A stretch of 64,000 nt of DNA. Source: Amblyornis subalaris (lineage: Eukaryota > Chordata > Aves > Passeriformes > Ptilonorhynchidae). A program made the translations under genes and the position numbers. Numbering within the stretch: position 1 is the first letter of the stretch; each line of letters begins with the position of its first letter. Shown piece after piece: positions 25,101-36,068 of the stretch. The DNA lies in NCBI GenBank assembly GCA_018881555.1, contig JACAXG010000111.1:2197055-2261054 (forward strand), written 5' to 3'. Under the pieces are notes generated by a model, which was not told where the DNA came from, ran no database searches, and worked only from the letters and a program-made list of their open reading frames with translations.

Positions 25101-25725
25101 TATCTGCTCTGACAACATTCATAGTAGAATTAGCTCTAGATAATTTCCTACCGTGCAGTATACCACAAGTGAGGCAGATATGCCTTGTGAATATCTGTGT
25201 GGGAGGACATTCTAAAGTGTTGTCACCCTAAAAATCAGGTCCTTTCCCTGTCAATTTCTTCTTATTTCTGAAGAGCTTCTGAGTTTAGAACTATCTTCTT
25301 TATCACATGGATATAAGCCTCCACTCACTGCACAGAGAAATGCAGGGTTTTTCTGCACCCACCAGCACACCTGACCAGCTGCAATGATGCAACAAGCACC
25401 TTGTTTTGCAGCTGATTTCCTGGTCAGAGGAGCCAGGATACAGGATCTTAGTCTAGAGATACAGTGTTGTAGCATCACAGTGATGCACTATTCCTCTGTT
25501 TAGCTCAGCTTAATCCTTGACCAGAGCAAACACTAATTAATCTACAATAACACAGGAAAAGTCACAACTGATGTGTTTTCAATATTCTGGTGCTACAATG
25601 CTGGGTTCTGGGTCCTCGGAGCACCCATGCTGGCAGCAGTTAGGGACCTGTGAGAAAAATCTGTGCATGCCTTTTTTCTGCATCCTCAGGACACCCCTGT
25701 GCTACTGCCATGCTCTCCATGACTG
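19126..25725. other. Unique AT-rich non-coding stretch
   Basis: No gene, RNA gene or clear mobile element over 6.6 kb. Open frames are below about 95 codons and lack known domains. Small local duplications (for example ctcagaccagtt twice near 20863-20893) and a poly(A) run (21380-21395) are present. A block near 24830-24985 has clustered transcription-factor motifs (see findings). Confidence 0.55.
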
Positions 25726-25803
25726 CTGAGGTTTACAGTGGGCTTTAACTTCTGGTAAGCCCTGAAATGCTCAGGCAGTTGGACTAGATGATTCTTATAG
25801 ATT
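25726..25803 (+). mobile_element. CR1 LINE 3' terminus (very short copy)
   Basis: gctttaacttctggtaagccctgaaatgctcaggcagttggactagatgattcttatag is the last part of a CR1 3' UTR and matches the end of the larger copy at about 32040-32140 (gccctgaagtagttgggcagttga...). Only about 75 bp remain. The element runs straight into the pentanucleotide array that follows, which probably grew from its short-repeat tail. Confidence 0.8.
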
Positions 25804-25805
25804 CC

Positions 25806-26116
25806 TTCTCCCTTCCCTTCCCTTCCCTTCCCTTCCCTTCCCTTCCCTTCCCTTCCCTTCCCTTCCCTTCCCTTCCCTTCCCTTNNNNNNNNNNNNNNNN
25901 NNNNNNNNNNNNNNNNNNNNNNNNNNNNNNNNNNNNNNNNNNNNNNNNNNNNNNNNNNNNNNNNNNNNNNNNNNNNNNNNNNNNNNNNNNNNNNNNNCCT
26001 TCCCTTCCCAAACCTTCCCAAACCTTCCCAAACCTTCCCTTCCCAAACCTTCCCTTCCCAAACCTTCCCAAACCTTCCCAAACCTTCCCCTCCCAAACCT
26101 TCCCTTCCCAAACCTT
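25806..26116. repeat. (TTCCC)n array, assembly gap and (AAACCTTCCC)n array
   Basis: Left of the gap is an almost perfect cttcc pentanucleotide array (25806-25884). Positions 25885-25997 are N. Right of the gap the unit changes to ccttcccaaa, with alternating one- and two-pentamer spacing (25998-26116). The true length is unknown because the gap lies inside the array. Open frames across it (G/K/R/E-rich on minus, P/S/L-rich on plus) are artefacts. Confidence 0.92.
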
Positions 26117-27540
26117 CAATATCCAGTCCATCAAATCAGTATTTAATTTTTCTAGAAGTAAGGTCATGAGCTGTGGTGATACCCTACAAGCAATCAGAAA
26201 AGAAAGTCTATGGTGAGAGACACCAAGTCTTGACTTGGCTCTAGGCCCCACAAAACTTTTTAATTAGTCCTGGTTTTCATGTAGGCTCCTGCACCTGGCA
26301 TGAGCACTGTAACGGAATTCTCAAAGACACTATTCTTACACTGATTTATTGACTTCTTTTTCATTCAGAATTAGTGTAGATGACAGTCAAGCAAAATATA
26401 TTCTCTGGTGTAGGGGTCTTGCATTGTTTATGTCATTTCCCCCTTTTCACTCAAAATAAAAAAATAACTGGTTTACTGTGTTTCCAATTCATAAATTGCT
26501 GCTGTTATTTTTCTTTCCTTTCCTTTACAAATTCATTATTCATTTATTTCAGGCACTAACAACCACCAGTTTTCACCTCTTATTATCTTTTTTTGCATTA
26601 AAGAAAAAATTCACAGTTCTACACCGTATGCCCTGTAAAACTTTGCTATCATGCTGCTATATCCCACTAATTTAAAATAAAAAGCAGAGCCAAAACCATT
26701 ATTCTGAAAGGTTAAAAAGATACATTTACCTTTCCAGTTATTTACAATTTTTTCAAAATAACAAATATTCAGCTATGAATTCTTGAGTTCGGTTGCACAT
26801 TAATCTCAATATGTGTAAATCTTCCCATTTGAAAGTCCAGGAGGAAAAATACATGAAAGAACTGAGGCTCTAAAATTCAAAATTTGTTTTAGCTGGAGTA
26901 AGTGCACCATGATTCATCAGTCTTGACAAAGTACTGGGAGAGAGGAAGAAGTAACTCATAGCAAAAAGGTTTAAAAGTTTTATAGCAGGATAACATCATT
27001 CTAGTTTTAAAGCTTTTCTGTCCGATACAAATATGTACTACAGATGATCTTGCCTCTCTTCCACAAGACCACTCCTACCTCTTCCTGCCTCATTTTTTAT
27101 CCAGAGAATTGTTATGTACCCCTGAGTATATCTCCTTAATTTTCTTGGCTTCTCTGTGCATTTCACCAACTGCTTTCTCATCATCATTACTTTCCTTTTA
27201 GTCCATGCATGGATACATGTTTTCAGTCAGGACTCTGTCTTCCCTAGTCTTTGGCCAATCTCCATCAAATTAGCAAAGGTCTGAAAGCTCTGCAGATGAC
27301 AAAAGCTGTTGTATGTACTTCAGGTCATTGTGGGGATTTGACCTTTAATAATAGGCAGGAAAGGTGCCAGAGTCAATTTTCATTGCCCGCTCCCAACATA
27401 TTTAAACAGAATAACAGGAAGGATACAAAGATCATCCATTTCTAAGCTATGGTTATGCTCTATTGCCAATAGCTTTGGAAAATGGTTTGTTTAATTTCAG
27501 TTAATGTAATACTTACACCTCAGACAACTGCACTGGAAAA
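26117..27540. other. Unique AT-rich sequence, nothing recognised
   Basis: No gene or repeat recognised; open frames up to about 65 codons without motifs. Confidence 0.5.
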
Positions 27541-27553
27541 CTCAAAGGTGGAA

Positions 27554-27593
27554 GGGGTAGGAGAGGGGAGGGGGAGGAAAGGGAGGGGAGGGG
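27554..27593 (+). repeat. G-rich low-complexity tract with G-quadruplex pattern
   Basis: Six runs of three to five G (gggg, gggg, ggggg, ggg, gggg, gggg) lie within 40 bases, separated by short A/G linkers except for a seven-base first linker. This meets the usual intramolecular G-quadruplex pattern on the plus strand. Confidence 0.75.
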
Positions 27594-29289
27594 ATGCCTC
27601 AAACACAAAGTACACCTCCAAGATAGGAAAAGCTGTGATTTTACATCAAAATTACTTCTAATGAGTTGGATGTTATGTGGTAAATGAGGATCAGATGAGA
27701 GACAGGAAACTAAAAAAATTACAAGTAACCTAATAAGATCACGAAACCGCGCAAATAGCATTTGGGTTTTAGCTTCCAAGTTCAGTAATTGAATTTAACT
27801 GGCAAGTTTAAGGGTTTAGATGATTATCAGTAATCGAACAGCCATTGCTCAAAGTATTGTTTGTGTGGGACTCTACAATAGCAGAATTTTGGACTGGATT
27901 TTTTTAATATTTAACATTAAAAAAAACAACTAAGACTGCGTTAATAAACTGCTCTCGCAAAAAAAAAAAACAAACCCCAAACTAAAACCAAACAAACCAA
28001 ACAAAAAAAACCCAGAAAATAAAGAAAAATTAAGAACTTTAAACCTCACAAAACATCAAGATTAGCAGGGGACCCTATTTTTGTATATGGTCAGCAAATA
28101 AGCTGAAACAAACTCATCAGTAAGCTATGAAATGCAGCATTCAAACTGAGAAAATTAAAAGAGGAAACAAAATCAATAGCCATCACACTAAAGGACAGAA
28201 TTAATTAGTAGATATCTAGATAAATCTATTTTACTTCAGACTAAGCAACACTACTTTTCTAAGTAAACATCCATCTTTATACATGGTTTGGGATTTTTTG
28301 AAGGGATCAACAAACATTTTCATAAAGTGTTTCATTTGTTACAGACTGGATTTCCTAATGGCTTTTCGCAAAATCACTCCCTAAACCTTTTGACAAAGGG
28401 TGCTGTGGAAAAAAGAAGTTCAAATGGGTTTAAGGGAGAATTTGCTAAGCACTTGGAAGACAGATCCACTGAGGTTTATCAAGCAGACAAATCATAGCAG
28501 GTCCAGGAAATGCTCTGTGCTGCATAGAGTTGGAGGATACACATTTATTAGGGTCAAGTAGCAGACATATTTGCACCAGTTTTACACTTCCTCTTCCAAA
28601 GAAATTCAGAGACAGAATCTGTCTCTTTACAGGCCCATAGCCTGAAGAAATACAGCTATTTCCATACTTTCATATTCATAAATAGGGATTTCTCGTACTT
28701 GTCCAGTACCTCTGACTATCTGGCATTGTAGTGCCCTCAACAAGAAGTGACAGTACTTTGATCTCTTTAAAACAGACTGGCTGCGTAATACAGATGCAGA
28801 CAGTGTTTGTACGAGGGAAAAGTAAGTAGACATTTTGGGTTGCATCTAAGTTCACTACATTGCCAGGTCTGTGATTCAAGGAGTTAAAGATGAGTTAAAA
28901 ATTATTTTTTAAAAAACACTATAGGATTTCTTTTTCTGAAAAGGAACAGTAATAAAACAACAGAAAATTACGAATAGTCCTCCTATATCTGAGGATTATT
29001 TTTCCCTCCACACCCAAAATCAAGACACAGAAGGGTTGTCAAGCAAGTGTTGCAAATCTCACACAAATCAGGGAGACTTTACATTTTTCTTGGAGAAATT
29101 ACAGTATTTTTTAACATACTGGGTTTGACATTATGTGGCTTCATATGTCTTTATGTATCCACATCTTTATGTATCCATGCAACCAAAAGTCCGAGTTCAA
29201 TCAAAAGAGACTTCAGAGCCCTGCAAAGAATGACAAAGTATGTGGGAGCACAAGGGGTATTTTCCTCAATCCTCACAGTAATTAAAGGA
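27594..29289. other. Unique sequence with an A/C-rich simple run
   Basis: No gene recognised. An A-rich, C-interrupted run spans about 27957-28025. Short open frames only. Confidence 0.5.
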
Positions 29290-32145
29290 GATGTTAGAAG
29301 ATATTATCGAGGCCAGGATATCAATACCTGTCTCCAAGACTTATGCCTCTCACAAAACTGTGGGGTTTTAAATCATGGAAGAGCCTTCAAGAGACAAGGT
29401 ATATTGGATCCTGTCAGGATTTGCCTGTCCTGATGGGGAAAACATGCCTTTGGGCGTAGGTGAGCAGAGCTGACCAAGAGATCTTTAAACCAGAATTGAT
29501 GGTGCAAAGGTATACCAACAGGACTGCAGTAGGTAAGCCAAGGGTTGTCATGGTATCACCAGGGAATGGAAATCTAGTGGAAACATATACGTTGCTCCTG
29601 GGATCACAGAGGGCTCAGAAGCACATCTGAAATGCTTGTACACAATCACACACAGGATGAGAAATATACAGGATGAAATGGCAGGATTGGTCAGCTCCCG
29701 AACTTAAAATTCCACCATCAGTGAGACTTGGTAGAACGAGGCCCCTGAGCGGAGTGCAGCAATGGAGGGCTACAGGCTGTTCAGAGGGGTAGGCTGCACA
29801 GACAAGGTAAAGATATCACACTACATGGAAGAGAGAGGTTTGATGACATATTACTTACAGTCAGTGATGACGTGGTTGAAAGCACCTGGGTGGGGATTAG
29901 TGGAACAGAAGACAAAGGAGATGATATAGTGGGTGTCTAATACCAACCGCCAAGCCAGGATGTAAGCACCAATCAGTTATTCTACAGGAAATTAGGAGAA
30001 ATTTCCAGATTGGTAACCCTTGTCCTTATGGGAGATTTCGACTCACAGGCATCAACTGGGAATACCATACTGTTGCAAAAAGCAGGTCCTGGGAAATCTT
30101 GGATTGTAGGAGATAACTTCTTGTCACAGGTACTACAAGAATCAGCTAGGAACAATGCCCTTCTACACTTGCTGTTTGTGAATAGAGAAGAAGTCGTGGT
30201 GCATAAGACAGTAAGGGGTTATCTTGGTTGCAGATAATGGAATGGTTGAGTTTAACATTTTCAACATAATCAGAGAAAATCACAACAGAGTTGTGACTTC
30301 AGGAGGGCAAACTTTAAGTCATTCAGGGAGCTACTTAGCAGAGTAACCTGGGATTCTGTTGGGTGAGGAGATCGTGAGAACTTTTCAGTCTTAAGAACCC
30401 TCCTTTTAGAAGCAAAGGAACAATTCCACTGTGCCATAAGGCAAGCAAGAAGGCCAGCTCAGCTGAACAGGAAGTCCTCACATAGCTACAGAGAAAAAAA
30501 GGAATTGTAAGGTCTCCGGAAGCAAGGTCAGGCTTCGTAGGAAGATAAACCTGTGGTGTGTGTTTATGCCAGAGGAAGACATGAAAGGCTCTATTCAAGT
30601 TGAAACTGACCAGTTTTGTGTCTGGCAACAAGAAGCGGTGTTTAGGGACATTAATAGCACGAGGAGGTCTGAGAAAGTACTGGAGTGATGCTTGTTGACA
30701 ATGTCAACAAGAGGTGTCACCTGACAAATAGGGCTGTAAAATGAAGTGAGGCATTCAGTGCTTTTTATTAGCCTCAATCTTTAATAATCTTGGTAGACCT
30801 TGGACTGTCTCATCCCCTGAGTCGGAGGACCATGTGTGTGGGAACAGCGACTTCCCATTTGTTTGGACACTGAACTTGTCAGTGATCAGCTGTATCAGCA
30901 GAATGTTCATGAGACCGTGGGACTTGATGGGATACATCCCAGAGAACTGAAGTAGATGGGGGATGTTATGGCAGGAATTCTCTCCATCAGCTACCAAAGG
31001 TCTGAAAAGTCTGAGGAACTCCGCACTAACCGGAAGCTGGCCCATGCTATTCCAGTTTACATGAAAGATATGAGAGCAGACCCAGGAACCTACACACTTG
31101 AGTCTAAGCTCAACACATGAAAAATTATGCAGGAGATGGGTAGACTGGGTGCTATTGAAAGGCATTTAAAGGACAATTCAATCAGGCAGTCACCATCCTT
31201 TAATAAAGGAACGTGCTATTTAACAAACCTGATCTCCTTCAGGATAAGGTCACCCACTCAGGATGAAGGGAATGTGGTGGATGCATTTTCTGGCATTTAG
31301 TGATGCTTTTGTTACTGTTCCTCACAGCATCCTTCTCTACTGAGCAGCCACAGCAGTGATCCTCAGGGCTCAATCCTCACCCCAGGGCTGGTTAATATTT
31401 TGATCCATGATTTGGATGCGAGAGTTGAAGGCCTTATTACCAAGTTTGTTGATGATGCCACATTAGGAGGTGTTGTTGACTCTCTTGAGACAAGAGGCCT
31501 TGCAGAGGGATCTGGATAGATTAGAGCATTGCGCAATCATCAGTGGCATGAAATTGAACCAGTCCAAGTGCTGGTTTCTAAGGCTGTCACATCCTGAGGA
31601 ACATCAAACACAGCATGGCCAGCCTGTCAAGAGGGGCTATTGTCCCTCTGTGTTCAGCACTGGTGCAGCCTCAGCTGGAGCACTGTGTGCAGTGCTGGGC
31701 CCCACCACTGCAGAAGGATGCCAAGGTCCTCAAATGCTTCCAGAGGAGGAAAACCAAGCTGGGGAGAGGGCTGGAAGACATATAATCTGACAAGAGGCTG
31801 AGGACTTTCGGCTTGTCTAATGCAGAGAAAAGGAGACTGAAGGTGACCTCATCACTCTCTGTAACTTCCTAAGGAGAAAAATGGGGAGAGGGAAGTGGTG
31901 AGCCCTTCTCCCTGGGATGCCATGGGTATGGCTCAAAGTTACAACACATGAAGTTTAAATGGGGCATTAGGAAGCTTTTCTTTACCAAGAGGATGGTGAA
32001 ACACTGGCACAGGTTTACTTGAGAGGTGGTTGATGTCCCAAGTCTCCCCATGTTGAACATGCTTTAACATGTTTGGTCAGCCCTGAAGTAGTTGGGCAGT
32101 TGAACCAGGTGATCACTGTAGGCCCCTTCCAGGTGGAACTATTCT
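29290..32145 (+). mobile_element. CR1 LINE, 2.9 kb, endonuclease and RT remains (pseudogenised)
   Basis: This is the longest CR1 copy here. From about 29480 the sequence matches the region before the apurinic-like endonuclease of CR1 ORF2, with AMEGYRLFRG at about 29760. Next come LVLMGDFD (about 30020), DNFLSQVLQE and LHLLFVNREE (30110-30190). RT remains include VGLDGIHPREL (about 30910), KGTCYLTNLISF (about 31210), QGSILTPGLVNILIHDLD (about 31365) and a preserved catalytic FVDD (about 31450). The C-terminal [25 protein letters not shown] segment is at 31640-31705. Frames shift repeatedly with many stops. Compared with the usual order, at least two RT segments are missing: between HSILL and QGS, and between the post-FVDD region and the C-terminal tail. 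The 3' UTR ends at about 32140 with a ttcta repeat tail. The 5' boundary is approximate; a full CR1 is about 4.5 kb. Confidence 0.92.
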
Positions 32146-32200
32146 AGTCTACTCCTATTCTATTCTGTTCTGTTCTGTTCTATTCTATTCTATTCTACGC
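32146..32200 (+). repeat. (ATTCT/GTTCT)n tail of the CR1
   Basis: Pentanucleotide repeats (attct, gttct) follow the CR1 3' UTR directly and represent its short-repeat tail. Confidence 0.85.
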
Positions 32201-32339
32201 TACAAAATTTCATTCCATGCATAGATCAAACTATTCAGCAGATGAGTATTTTACTTTTTTGTTACTTTCTGCATTGCATGTTTAGCTTGAAAGGAACTAA
32301 TTCAATTTTTATTTATGCCTCCATATCATATGCTGTTTC

Positions 32340-33100
32340 TGACACGGGGTGGAAAAATGATCATGTGCAGGAGGCAGCTAGGAGAAAATGGAGGGAGCCC
32401 TCTCGCCGGGGGGACTTTGTCTGACAGCCAATCAGCGAAAACTTCCGTGACTGGGCTGCAAGCAACCCACCCTTGCAGGCGGGGCAGGTCCCTGGATGCC
32501 CAGGAAAAAACGCCTGGGAAATGGGGCTATAGGAGTACATAAAAGCAGTTAACTGCACTGCAATTGTGTCCTGTCATTTTTTAGTTTCTTGGGAGTGGGG
32601 GCTTGCCCGGAGGTTCAGCTCGGCCCCCCCCCCCCCCCCCGCCTTTTTCTCCCTGCAGTCCTGCTTCTTCCTTGCCTTTTTTTCCCTGTCTGCACCCCCG
32701 AGCTGCCTGTCGCCACGACAACGTGCTCCACCAGCCGCCGCCTCCCCCTGCTCCGCGCCGATGGAAGAGGCACACGGCCCGCCACTGCTTGGAAGTCATG
32801 CCCAGCCCACCATGGGAGGCGTGCAGGCTCACCGTGGCTCCCAGCACACACGCTCTGCCTGCCAAGCAGACGCTGACAGGGTGCTCCAGGGTTCTAGCAG
32901 TAACATCTCTCCCTGTCTTCTGTCCCTTTCTGCGTCTCTCTTTCCCCCTCTCTGCTCTCTTTTCTATCCCGCTCCAGTAAGAGCACTTATGTTTCTTTAT
33001 TAATAAACAGATATGATACTTGCTGCATATGGGCTTGATTTCGTCCGAGAAATCTATCAAAAAGAATCTTCCCTGACTCCCCTTACAGTGGGACAGGGCA
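32340..33100 (+). mobile_element. ERV solo LTR (family C, copy 1), 761 bp
   Basis: The start TGACACGGGG...CATG...CTAGGAGAA and the end cagtGGGACAGGGCA align with the start and end of the LTR at 54198-55251. The order of signals is that of an LTR: CCAAT in gacagccaatcag (32428-32432), a TATA-like ACATAAAAG (32537-32545), a GC/C-rich R-U5 including a run of about 16 C (32625-32640), and AATAAA at 33002-33007. The flanks gtttc (left) and agcct (right) do not match, so I see no target-site duplication. Open frames of up to 159 codons inside are compositional. Confidence 0.78.
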
Positions 33101-35827
33101 AGCCTCCATGTACTATATATTGTGGCTGAAGCTTGTTATTGCCGATAAGACTGATGGTATATTGTTCTACCTTATTAATGTAAAATTGACTTTTGAAATG
33201 AAAAAATAAAGTTAAATCATAAATATTAAGCAAGTTGACTGTAGGCCTTTGTGCTTCAGTCTATGAGAAAAGCATACCCCTCATGATGATTTCTTTCATT
33301 ACAATGGTTGCCTTCATTACAATGGCTGTTTCAGTAATAAAAATACCCAGAATTTTTTCAGCTACAAACAGAAAAGACAGGGAAAAATTGTCGAAATTGA
33401 ACTTTTCTCGGTCTCTTTTATTGGTTTAAGAATGAGGATACCAATGACAAGTTTTTCTCAACTAAAGATCAGGCCGCACACATGGTTGTTATACACTGGT
33501 GTTATTCCTACCTTTATCTTCCACTTTCTCTGTCAGGCTGAGGTCAAAGTACGGAGACTAAGAGTGAAGTGTTATTTTTCCTATTAACAGGCTAATTCAG
33601 CAAAGCAATACAAAGACTTTACCAATGAGCCTCTGAAAACAGAAGTAACTGCTGAATAAACAGCACTTAAATTCAAGGAATACCAACTGCTTTTTTCTTA
33701 CGCCTCTATTACTGATGCTAGTTTTCCACCTTCCTTTGAAGAAAAGTAGCTTTCTATATGCTTTTAAAAATAAAACCTTTTGTTCCCAAATATACGGGTA
33801 AGGACAGATAAGGGCTGCAGAATTTGCAGCAGCATTTAGACACTTAAATCCTTTCATTTTGATGCCTCAGAGCTAAAGAAAATCCCACCAGATGTCTGCC
33901 TGTATCATTAGGTGTGTAAATAGTATTGAAAAGCAGACACCCAGAGACTAGCTAGGCATTCTTCCAGAGCTTTTTTAAACACAGAAAGATCATGAGATTA
34001 ATCTGTAAGATTAAATTAGTGGGCATCTTAAATGAGCCCATTTTGTCATGCAATGAGTTGCTTCATTTCACTAGACAGACAAAAATGTCGTATGAAGTCA
34101 TATTCCAATGCTGGCTTGCAACCCTGTGAACAAATCCAGACAAGGCAGATAAACAAACAGGGGCAAGAAAGCAATTGAAACTGCTTGATAAATTAATAAC
34201 ATTACTCATCCTGCAATTCAACAGTTTATCAAACAAATACTACCTGTATGTATCCAGCTTCATATATACATGCCTCTCTTCCATGCCTCTCTGTATTGAC
34301 TTTATGCCAAGCAATGTTTGTCAGCATAGGTTTCAGCTAAGTCATGAAGCAGGTGTTAAACAAAATTGTTTGCTTCTATAATTTTAAGCATTTTCACCCC
34401 TGCCAGTTTCTCTTTCTTCCATGTTTTAACTGACTATCTGCTTTCCATGAAATGGTTGTTCAATCAATTCAGAAATTTAGGTCTCACTTTTGAACAGCAT
34501 AATCTTACCTGTAAAAGAAAAGTAATTTAGTAGAACTAGATAAATTCAGTTCTGGAGAAACAAAACTCCATTATTTTAGGACTTCTGAGGGGTGGTGTCT
34601 TGAAAGAAAAAAATCCCTAACCATCTCCTGAAGCCTCATTTTAGTTTCACTTTGTATCAGATGAAGAGGATAGAATTTTCTTAGAAACTGGCTGCAGGAA
34701 GATAAAGATTCTTCACTTATTTTAGGCATTTTCACCTGAACCCATGGAATTTGAGGGAAGGGTTTGTGGGATGACTGGAAAATATTTTCATTTGACCAAA
34801 TATGACAACACAACTGAAGAGTTCATTTGATTCAACCTACTGTACTCAGAGTCATATATTAAGTGTTCAGATAATTCCTTCAGATAGTTTCATTGCAAGA
34901 GAGATAGAGTAGAAAAGTGTGTTCTGAGGACAGCATATGCCTCATCTGACTGGGAAGTTTACTATGATATTAAAACACATCTAACCCTTTCTACACAGTA
35001 TTATGCTGCAGCTTTATGCTTAGAAAAAATTTTGGATTAGAATGACTAACATTAAATTTTCATTCATTTATTTGCCATGTAAAATCCTCTGATACATATT
35101 TTCCTTAGATTAGATCATTATTCTTTCCATTCTTGGAATCTAAGTGAAAAACCACTTTGGTGGAACATTTAGTGGAATGAGAGATTATTTTTAATATTTC
35201 AATAAAGGTCTTCAGCCAAAGCTTTCTACTTACCCTGTGATCCATATCAGGCATCAATGGAAGTTAAAATCAAAGCAGCTCTTTGTTGTGCTTCCAACTC
35301 CTCCAACTATCAGCTTTCGTTTGAATAAATGCGAGGATAAAAAACTAGCAATATGCTTAATTAATTTTACTGTTATCCCTTGGATGGTTTATTTAATGTC
35401 AACTGGTAAGATGTGATGCAAAATGTGTGTCTAGGAAGAATGAAACACAGCCTGAGGCATCCTCCAGTCTCTAAAGCATCACTGATACACAGAATTTTCT
35501 TTTTTTTTTAAGTGTCAAAAATCACTTCATATGGGAAGTCAGATAGCATTTCAGGATTCATTGCATCCTCAAGTTTCTTCCACTGCTGGTGATCTACAGA
35601 GATTTCATTAGTCTCTCTTCATTCTATACTATCATGGAGTTATGGGTTTGGTGTGCATACTAAAGGGATACTTTCCATGTCAGTATAAAGGTCCTAATGA
35701 CAACGTTTTTCTTATAGAGCACATCAGCCTCTTTCCCAGCACAAGAATCAGAATGGACCAAACCTTTGAGATAATGAAAAATAAAGCCATGGAAGATTCG
35801 ATGGAAAAATCACAGAAGACCAAGTAC
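33101..35827. other. Unique AT-rich non-coding stretch
   Basis: No gene or mobile element recognised. A small tandem duplication (ttcattacaatgg twice) is at about 33295-33325. Open frames are below about 90 codons. Confidence 0.5.
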
Positions 35828-36068
35828 TTTTCCCTCCCGTCCCCTCCCATCCCCTCCCCTCCCGTCCCCTCCCCTCACCTCCTCTCCCCCGTCCTTCCCC
35901 ATTTTTTCTGCCTTGCCTTCCCATTTCTTTCCATTCTTTTCCTTTTTCTGCCTTGCTTTTTTCCTTTCCCTTTCCCTTCCCCTCCCCCTTCCCCTTCCCC
36001 TTCCCCTTCCCCTTCCCCTTTCCTTTCTATTCTTTTCCATTTTCTGCTGCACGTTTTTTTCTTTCCTT
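35828..36068. repeat. Long pyrimidine tract with (CCTTCC)n core
   Basis: About 240 bases are nearly pure C/T on the plus strand: a cccctcc(c/g)tc section (35833-35890), a mixed section with a few tgccttg interruptions, and a near-perfect ccccttcccctt hexamer core (about 35978-36020). Open frames of up to 155 codons reading through it are artefacts. Confidence 0.88.

Noticed and set aside
25686..26251. Open frames of 141-155 codons rich in G, K, R and E
   Set aside because: Translations of the pentanucleotide array and of the N gap.
30335..31165. Minus-strand open frames of 60-136 codons
   Set aside because: Antisense of the plus-strand CR1 copy.
32566..33060. Open frames of 95-159 codons
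   Set aside because: Compositional frames inside the LTR at 32340-33100.
32335..33105. Search for a target-site duplication around the family C LTR at 32.3 kb using alternative ends
   Set aside because: Ends at 33095 or 33100, and starts at 32334 or 32340, all gave non-matching flanks, so none was claimed.
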